Positions 58,888-64,000 of a stretch of 64,000 bases of DNA are shown here, in pieces. Position 1 is the first letter of the stretch, and every line of letters starts with the position of its first letter. The translations under genes were made by a program, and so were the position numbers. Source of the DNA: Liquidambar formosana (lineage: Eukaryota > Streptophyta > Magnoliopsida > Saxifragales > Altingiaceae); assembly GCA_039720395.1 (NCBI GenBank), contig CM077833.1, positions 10,353,133 to 10,417,132 on the forward strand, given 5' to 3'. The notes under the pieces were generated by a model, which saw nothing but the letters and a program-made list of their open reading frames with translations, was not told the DNA's origin and did no database searches.

Positions 58888-60376
58888 TGTTGGCCCAAAT
58901 GGTTTTAATACTATTGATTTTGATGATAATAATGCATAAGAAGGTCTTAAGTACTAATGATTTCAAATTAAGCTTAAGACAGGTTAAAATCCAAGATACA
59001 GCAAATCATCTAACTCAAACAAAGGCATGATACATGATGGACATAAAAAAGAATTGACAATGTCTAAGCCAAAAGAAGATCAAGTGATAGACAAATAGGA
59101 TTCAATGTAAAATTGATCCCAATTTATGTTCATTTGTGAAATTAAGGGCTTTAGGTTCATGCACTATCTTGGTAATATCTAAAATGAACCCAATCGATCA
59201 TATTTAGAGTCTCTTGACTCGAGTAAGTGACCCCTTAAAAATCAGGTCTTAAGCTCTTTGTATTAATTTCCACTGCGGAGTTTTAAGACGTCTTAAAGAT
59301 ATTTAAGATGTTTGAAACACTGATTAAGGCGTATGAAAATTTGTTTAAGACGTCTGAATCAGGTTTAAGACGTCTAAAATAGGCTTAAGACGTCTAAGGT
59401 TTGAGGTCCTAAAATACATCTTCTCTGATTTTTTAAGATGTCTAAATCAGACGTCTGAAATGTACTTTAAGACGCCTGAAACTGGTTTAAGACATCTGAA
59501 ATGGACAGACCTCGAATTACATCCTCTTTAGTTTTTTAAGACGTGAGAATAAGACGTCTTAAAGAGGTTTAAGACGTCTGAAACGTGTTTAAGACGTCTG
59601 AATCATTGTGAACAGTGACTTTGAAAAAGCTCTATAGAAATCAGTCCTCTGGTTTTTTAAGACACTTGATTAAGACGTCTTAAACAGAACCAGACGTCTT
59701 AAATCGATTTCAAACGCCTGAATCTCTCAAGACTGACCAATAATGGCTAGTTTTTCAAACGGTCTTTTGAGCATTAAATGCCCACCAAACCATCTTTCCC
59801 GGCATTTATTGCTACAAAACGGTCACTTGGACCCCTTGGGCTATATATACATGAGTTAAACTCATTTATGGGTATTCATTGAGTTTCAAACAAAATCATT
59901 CATTTACAAGCTCTAATTTCATTTGTGAGCATTTATTGAGATATAATCAATAGTTGAGTGAGCTTTTAATTCCTGTGTATCTACTCTTTTGAGAAAGTTT
60001 CTTGAGCACAAAAACATACTCAAATCATCTTGTATTCAAGGGTTGAAAGAAACCCCATTTGTAAGCACTTGAAGAGTGTGTTTTAAATAAATGTTGGTGA
60101 AGAACACTTGGAGTTGTAAAGGTTTGCTGTTCCACCTTGAAGGAGAGTGATAGTGGATTGGTGAATCCTCAAGCGAGCTCTTGAGGCAAGGACGTAGGTG
60201 GGAAGGCCGAACCTCGTTAACATCGTTTGCATTCACTTACTCTTAATCTCTTTATTATTGCTTGTTCTTGTATTTACCTTTACTTGCAATAATCTGATTT
60301 TTGAGTTTGCAATTAATTTTTAATTTGACCAATAACCCTATTCACCCCCCTCTAGGGTTATATATTTGGGACAACA
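58888..60376 (+). mobile_element. Solo LTR, 1489 bp, inside the Copia pol
   Basis: Flanked by CCTGT (58883-58887, 60377-60381). Starts TGTTGGCCCAAAT and ends ATTTGGGACAACA, inverted with one mismatch. Contains ten exact GACGTC palindromes plus variants (59280-59710), a TATA box CTATATATAC (59841-59850), and near the end CTATTCACCCCCCTCTAGGG, frequent in SIRE-type Copia LTRs. Removing it rejoins the host pol linker. Confidence 0.85.
59280..59710. promoter_or_regulatory. Array of GACGTC palindromes in LTR U3
   Basis: Ten exact GACGTC cores in contexts such as TTTAAGACGTCTGAA and TTAAGACGTCTTAAA, plus six or more one-base variants (GATGTC, GACGCC, GACATC, AACGCC). The array ends about 130 bp upstream of the TATA box. 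The same core is arrayed in the solo LTR at 51916-54503. Confidence 0.65.
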
Positions 60377-60381
60377 CCTGT

Positions 60382-61890
60382 ACCGCCTAACGATCTCGCT
60401 CAAAATCCTCCCCTATTATCTCCTCCTGCTCTTGATCCATCTCTTCATCGTTCTACTCAGGTAAGAGAATTGCCAGTCTATTTTCGTGACTTTCATTGCT
60501 TTTCCACTATTCTTTCTTAACATGAGCCTTGGCCTTATCAAGAGGCTTGTACTAACCTTCTTTGGCAGTAAGTAATGGCTGATGAATTGCAGGCTTTACA
60601 CAAAACTCATACCTGGACTTGGTTAATCTTCTCTTGGGTAAACATGATATCGGTTGCAAATGGGTTTACAAGATCAAGACCTGTTCTAATGGATCTATTG
60701 AACGCTACAAGGCTTGCCTAGTTGCAAAGGGTTTTACTCAGGAGTATGGGATTGACTATAAAGAGACCTTAGCTCCTGTCACCCGTCTTACTTCTGTCAA
60801 GAGTCTCCTGGTTGTTGTTGCTATTCGCCAATGGGGGTTATTTTAGATAGATGTTAAGAATGCTTTTCTTAGTGGTAATCTTCACGAAGAAGTCTATATG
60901 CAACACCTCCAGGGTACGATCATCCCCCTAACCACGTCTATAAACTCTATCGCGTCTTGTATGGTCTCAAGCAAGCTCCTCGAGCTTGGTTTGCTAAATT
61001 CAGTTTTGTTATTGGAGATTTCGGCTTTACTTCTAGTCTATATGACTCCGTTCTTTTTGTTCATCAAACTGAACATAGCACCACTCTTCTCCTCTTCTAT
61101 GTTGATGACATAATTATCACTGGTGATGACTTTGCTGGCATCTCTACTCTGAAATAGTTTCTTAGCCAACACTTTGAGATGAAGTATCTTGGTTCCCTTA
61201 GCAACTTTTTGGGTCTTGAGATTTCCTATGATTCTCATGGATACTATCTCTCTCAGGCCAAGTATGCTTCCAATCTCCTCACCCGTACTAGTTTTACTGA
61301 TAGTAAGATTGCTTCAACTCCCCTCGAGCCCAATGTTCGTTTCACTCCTCTCGATGGTACACCACTCCGTGATGCTACCTTATACTGACAGTTAGTTGGC
61401 AACCTTGTTTATCTTATAGTTACTCGACCCGATCTTGCTTATGCCGTGCATCTTGTCAGTCAGTTTATGTCTGCCCCTCGATCTTCTCATTATGCAGCTA
61501 TTCTCCGGATCCTTCGGTACATTAACGGTACCCTATTTTATGGTCTTCATTTCTCCGTCGACTCTCTCCTTGAGTTGCACGCCTACTCCGGTGCTAATTA
61601 GGCAGGTGATTTGACTTACCAACGTTCTACCACTGGCTACTGTTTTTTTCTTGGCACCTCCCTTATTTCCTGGCGTAGCAAGAAGCAAACTGTCACCGCT
61701 CGCTCTAGTACTGAAGTTGAATATCATGCTCTCACCGATACTACCCAGGAACTTCTTTGGTTTCATTGGCTTCTTGCCACTATGGGGGTTCCCCTTCCTA
61801 ATGCTACTGTTTTTTACTGTGATAATCGTAGTGCTATTCAGATTGCAAACAATGATATCTTCCATGAGCACCAAACATATGAAAATTAAT
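60382..61890 (+). pseudogene. Copia pol remnant, part 2: reverse transcriptase and RNase H
   Basis: Reverse transcriptase begins near 60640 with GCKWVYKIKTCSNGSIERYKA and AKGFTQEYGIDY.ETLAPV. A stop follows WGLF (60844). IDVKNAFLSGNLHEEVYM continues, then a frame change near 60910. The next frame (60957-61157) has YGLKQAPRAW and an intact catalytic YVDD (61100-61111). Stops occur at 61156 and 61387. RNase H follows with RSTTGYCFFLGTSLISW, SSTEVEYHAL and FYCDNRSAI, ending at 61889. The family is certain; the gene is dead. Confidence 0.88.
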
Positions 61891-62051
61891 TGTCACTTCA
61901 TACGACAACACATTAACAGTGGCACTATGTGTCTCCTTTCCATCTCCTCCACAGATCAGCCTATGGACATTTTCATCAAAGCACATCCACCAGGACGCCA
62001 TCACAATTTACTGTTCAAACTCAAGTTGGTCCCTACTACCCCTACTTGAGT

Positions 62052-62063
62052 TTGAGAAGGGGG
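62052..62063 (+). other. Polypurine tract of Copia element
   Basis: TTGAGAAGGGGG directly before the 3' LTR. Confidence 0.85.
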
Positions 62064-62296
62064 TGTTATTGTGTACTGTATAGCATAGGATCCATACATG
62101 TATTGTACAGCTATCCCTAGGAATATTCTCAGCATATTCTTAGAATATGCTAGTATTATTCCCTAGAATATGCCAGTATTATTCCCTACTTTATACCTAT
62201 ATATAGGTCCCTTTGTACATGTATTATATACATTGAATACAAGAGTTTTTCCCTACTTTAGTTTCTTCTCCCCTCTCTCTCTTCACTTTCATAATA
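62064..62296 (+). repeat. 3' LTR of Copia element
   Basis: 233 bp, same ends as the 5' LTR; about 8% different by eye. CCTTT follows. Confidence 0.92.
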
Positions 62297-62309
62297 CCTT
62301 TAAAACATA

Positions 62310-62585
62310 CTCTCTTCATTTATCCCATAATGATAAGTAATGTTTGACAAAATACACAGTTTAAGAAAAACCATCATTTCATCGACTTGTCATTTATTAA
62401 ATTCTATTTTTCCAAAAATAGTATCACTTACTTTTTTATTCAATTTTGTGTTGAAAGCAATTATTGAAATAACAAAGGTTTGTATAGGAAGTTTAAAAAA
62501 ATTATGATTTGACTTTTCAAAATGGACAAACATTTTAGGACAAAAAAAATTGTAAAAACGACCTATCTTTGTAGAACGGGGAAAG
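62310..62585. mobile_element. Stowaway-like MITE, right copy
   Basis: Flanked by TA. Starts CTCTCTTCATTTATCCC and ends GAACGGGGAAAG. It is an inverted relative of 55271-55552 and begins only 8 bases after the Copia target duplication. Confidence 0.7.
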
Positions 62586-62604
62586 TATATATTTGAGTGA
62601 GTCT

Positions 62605-62850
62605 TCCATGAAACTGTGACATGTACGTGGTATTATAGGCTAATGGGAGCAAAGCAAAGTGGGATTGTAGGTTCAACAAATACAATAAGAACTTCCATAC
62701 AATTGTGACATGAGCCACGTGGTGTCACAGGCAATGAGAGCCAAGTAAAGTGGGATTGTAGGGTCAAAAAATACTCTGATAATCCCACTTTACTTATTTT
62801 TCATTAGCCCATGACACCACGTGGTCGTGTCACAGTTGCATGGAAGTTTT
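62605..62850. repeat. Direct and inverted repeats forming a hairpin
   Basis: A unit with CTTCCAT..AA.TGTGACA, CCACGTGGTGTCA and AAAGTGGGATT occurs at 62607-62670 (variant), 62692-62763, and inverted at 62781-62850. The last two are complementary over about 70 bp around a loop of about 17 bases. Confidence 0.75.
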
Positions 62851-63198
62851 TCTCAACAAAAACAAAGATAATCGAATTTTACTCCATTCTCAGTGGTTTG
62901 TGACATCACATCAACTGTGAAAAAACATGCTTTTTCAAAAACGACAGAAAATTAGTATTATTGTTATTAGTATTATTATTATTATTATTTTCGGATAATC
63001 GATAAAATTTATTTTTACCCCTAAACCTCCTAATCTATACTACCTATAAAAAGATGAATGTAAGAAAAACTTTTGATTGACTAATATACCCTTATTTTAA
63101 TTTTTAAATACACAACTACCCACCCCTTCTGCATATATAGGAAATATAACAATATGGAAACTATAATTTTAAAACACATACCTTAACATATTATAAAA

Positions 63199-63322
63199 CA
63201 CATACCTTAATATATAAAACACAAATAGGAATTCAAAGGAAACGGAAACTATACCTTAATATATTCTAAAACACATACCTTAATATATAAAACACAAATA
63301 GGAATTCAAAGGAAACGGAAAT
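63199..63322. repeat. 73-bp tandem repeat
   Basis: CATACCTTAATATATAAAAC with AAATAGGAATTCAAAGGAAA is repeated from 63201 and 63274. Confidence 0.85.
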
Positions 63323-63324
63323 TA

Positions 63325-63710
63325 TATATGGTACTATTAGAAAAGCAATGATTATAATATATATAGTACTGTTAGAGAATTGCAAATTATAATATATAGT
63401 TGCCAATACCCCATGGCCAACTCTTGCTATTCATCAAGCAATAAAAATCTGAAAAAACGAAAAGAGAGAGAGAGATAAGTGTGTGTGAGAAATGAGGTAG
63501 ATAGAGAGAGAGAGAGAAGGACAAAAGAGAGAAACAGAGAAACAAAGAGATTTTTTTTATGTGTGTGTGTGTGTGTGTGAGAGAGAGATTAAAAAAATCT
63601 CTCCACTGATTTTTTTTATGTGTGTGTCTGTGTGCATCTGTGTGCGTGCGTGCGTGTAATAAAATTGGAGAGATTTGTGTGTGTGTGCGCGCGCGCATCT
63701 GTGTGCGTGC

Positions 63711-63741
<31 letters not shown>

Positions 63742-64000
63742 ATAAAATTGGAGAGATTTTTTTTATATGGTACTATTATAAAAGCAATAATTATAATATA
63801 TATATATGGTACTGTTAGAGAACTGCAAATTATAATATATAGTTGCCAAGACCCCATGGCCAACTCTTGCTATTCATCAAGCAACAAAAATCTAAAAAAA
63901 CGAAAAGAGAGAGAGGGAGAGATGAGTGTGTGTGAGAAATGAGGTAGATAGAGAGAGAGAGAGAGAGAGGGACAAAAGAGAGAAACAGAGAAACAAAGAG
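63325..64000. repeat. 439-bp tandem repeat with (GT)n and (GA)n, second copy cut by window end
   Basis: TATATGGTACTATTA starts at 63325 and 63764. The next 230 bases, including CCATGGCCAACTCTTGCTAT and the GA-rich end, match closely. The unit contains GT/GC microsatellites (63560-63580, 63620-63740) and GAGA tracts. Open frames here (63387-63863 -, 63622-63942 +) are microsatellite translations. Confidence 0.88.

Larger units (their letters stand above)
55643..62296 (+). mobile_element. Full-length Copia retrotransposon, inactivated, split by a solo LTR
   Basis: 6654 bp: 5' LTR 55643-55875, primer-binding site, leader, gag, pol, purine tract, 3' LTR 62064-62296, CCTTT duplication. The LTRs are both 233 bp and differ at roughly 18-20 positions by eye, an old insertion. 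Without the solo LTR (58888-60376) it would be about 5.2 kb, normal for the small-LTR Retrofit/Ale group, which the two-LTR size and the CCNYM protease context suggest. Many stops and frameshifts. Confidence 0.93.
63034..64000 (+). mobile_element. Helitron 5' end, 3' end not found
   Basis: A|TCTATACTACCTATAAAAAG, followed at about 63069 by AAAAACTTTTGATTGAC, matches the 5' end of the Helitron at 27942-28383. No hairpin plus CTRR is seen before the window ends, so the element continues, or is truncated by, the tandem repeats. Confidence 0.5.

Noticed and set aside
58727..58939. 70-codon frame after the integrase
   Set aside because: Its second half lies in the solo LTR (from 58888); the pol linker and LTR are joined by chance.
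63387..63942. Cysteine/arginine- and threonine/histidine-rich open frames
   Set aside because: These are translations of (GT)n/(GC)n microsatellites on both strands.
1..64000. CRISPR array, bacterial operon or prophage content
   Set aside because: Introns, plant retrotransposons and eukaryotic gene structure throughout; the spaced repeats at 27661, 52511 and 59280 are transposon or LTR repeats with no unique spacers of constant size.

Overview
The window is nuclear plant DNA, most likely from a dicot. It has spliced genes with GT-AG introns, long AT-rich intergenic stretches, microsatellites and dense layers of plant transposable elements. I cannot name the species. Only one gene looks intact: a seven-coding-exon gene for translation elongation factor 1B gamma (eEF1B-gamma) on the + strand, coding exons at 28858-37985. 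A broken patatin-like phospholipase lies at 45856-46587. Nearly everything else is mobile DNA or its debris.

Layout. 1-17195: an old Copia retrotransposon on the - strand, whose 3' end lies left of the window, is split by a second element of the same family (2775-12450). The inner element has two LTRs of equal length (1659 bp) with no difference found by eye and a GATGG target duplication, yet has no intact reading frame. 17196-27941: a probable Mutator-like (MULE) fossil carrying a Ulp1-type cysteine protease (+) and a FAR1-related transposase (-), convergently arranged and flanked by repeat-rich ends. 27942-28383: a small Helitron. 28530-38600: the eEF1B-gamma gene, whose 6.1-kb sixth intron (31495-37605) holds microsatellites, a TRIM-like element, a MULE-type element with a GC-rich cargo, a SINE and a MITE. 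38600-50930: duplicated intergenic segments, a complete 563-bp Helitron, a MITE broken by a MULE-like insert, an LTR remnant, a SINE, a long foldback, the patatin pseudogene, a MITE inside a MITE, and another SINE. 50890-55130: a foldback and a 2588-bp solo LTR inserted into a palindrome. 55271-62585: two inverted Stowaway-like MITEs bracket a full-length but dead Copia element (55643-62296), which is itself split by a 1489-bp solo LTR. 62600-64000: a hairpin repeat, a Helitron 5' end and a 439-bp tandem repeat with microsatellites.

How the parts relate. No operon-like cooperation is expected. The informative relations are the nesting orders, the target-site duplications that fix element borders, and regulatory-looking repeats in non-coding parts of the elements: palindromic GACGTC arrays upstream of the TATA box in two different solo LTRs, CCAAT-type inverted repeats and a set of stem-loops with one shared loop in the Copia leader, and a recurring TTATCTTRAA motif through the MULE region. 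All comparisons were made by eye; percent identities and family assignments need alignment.
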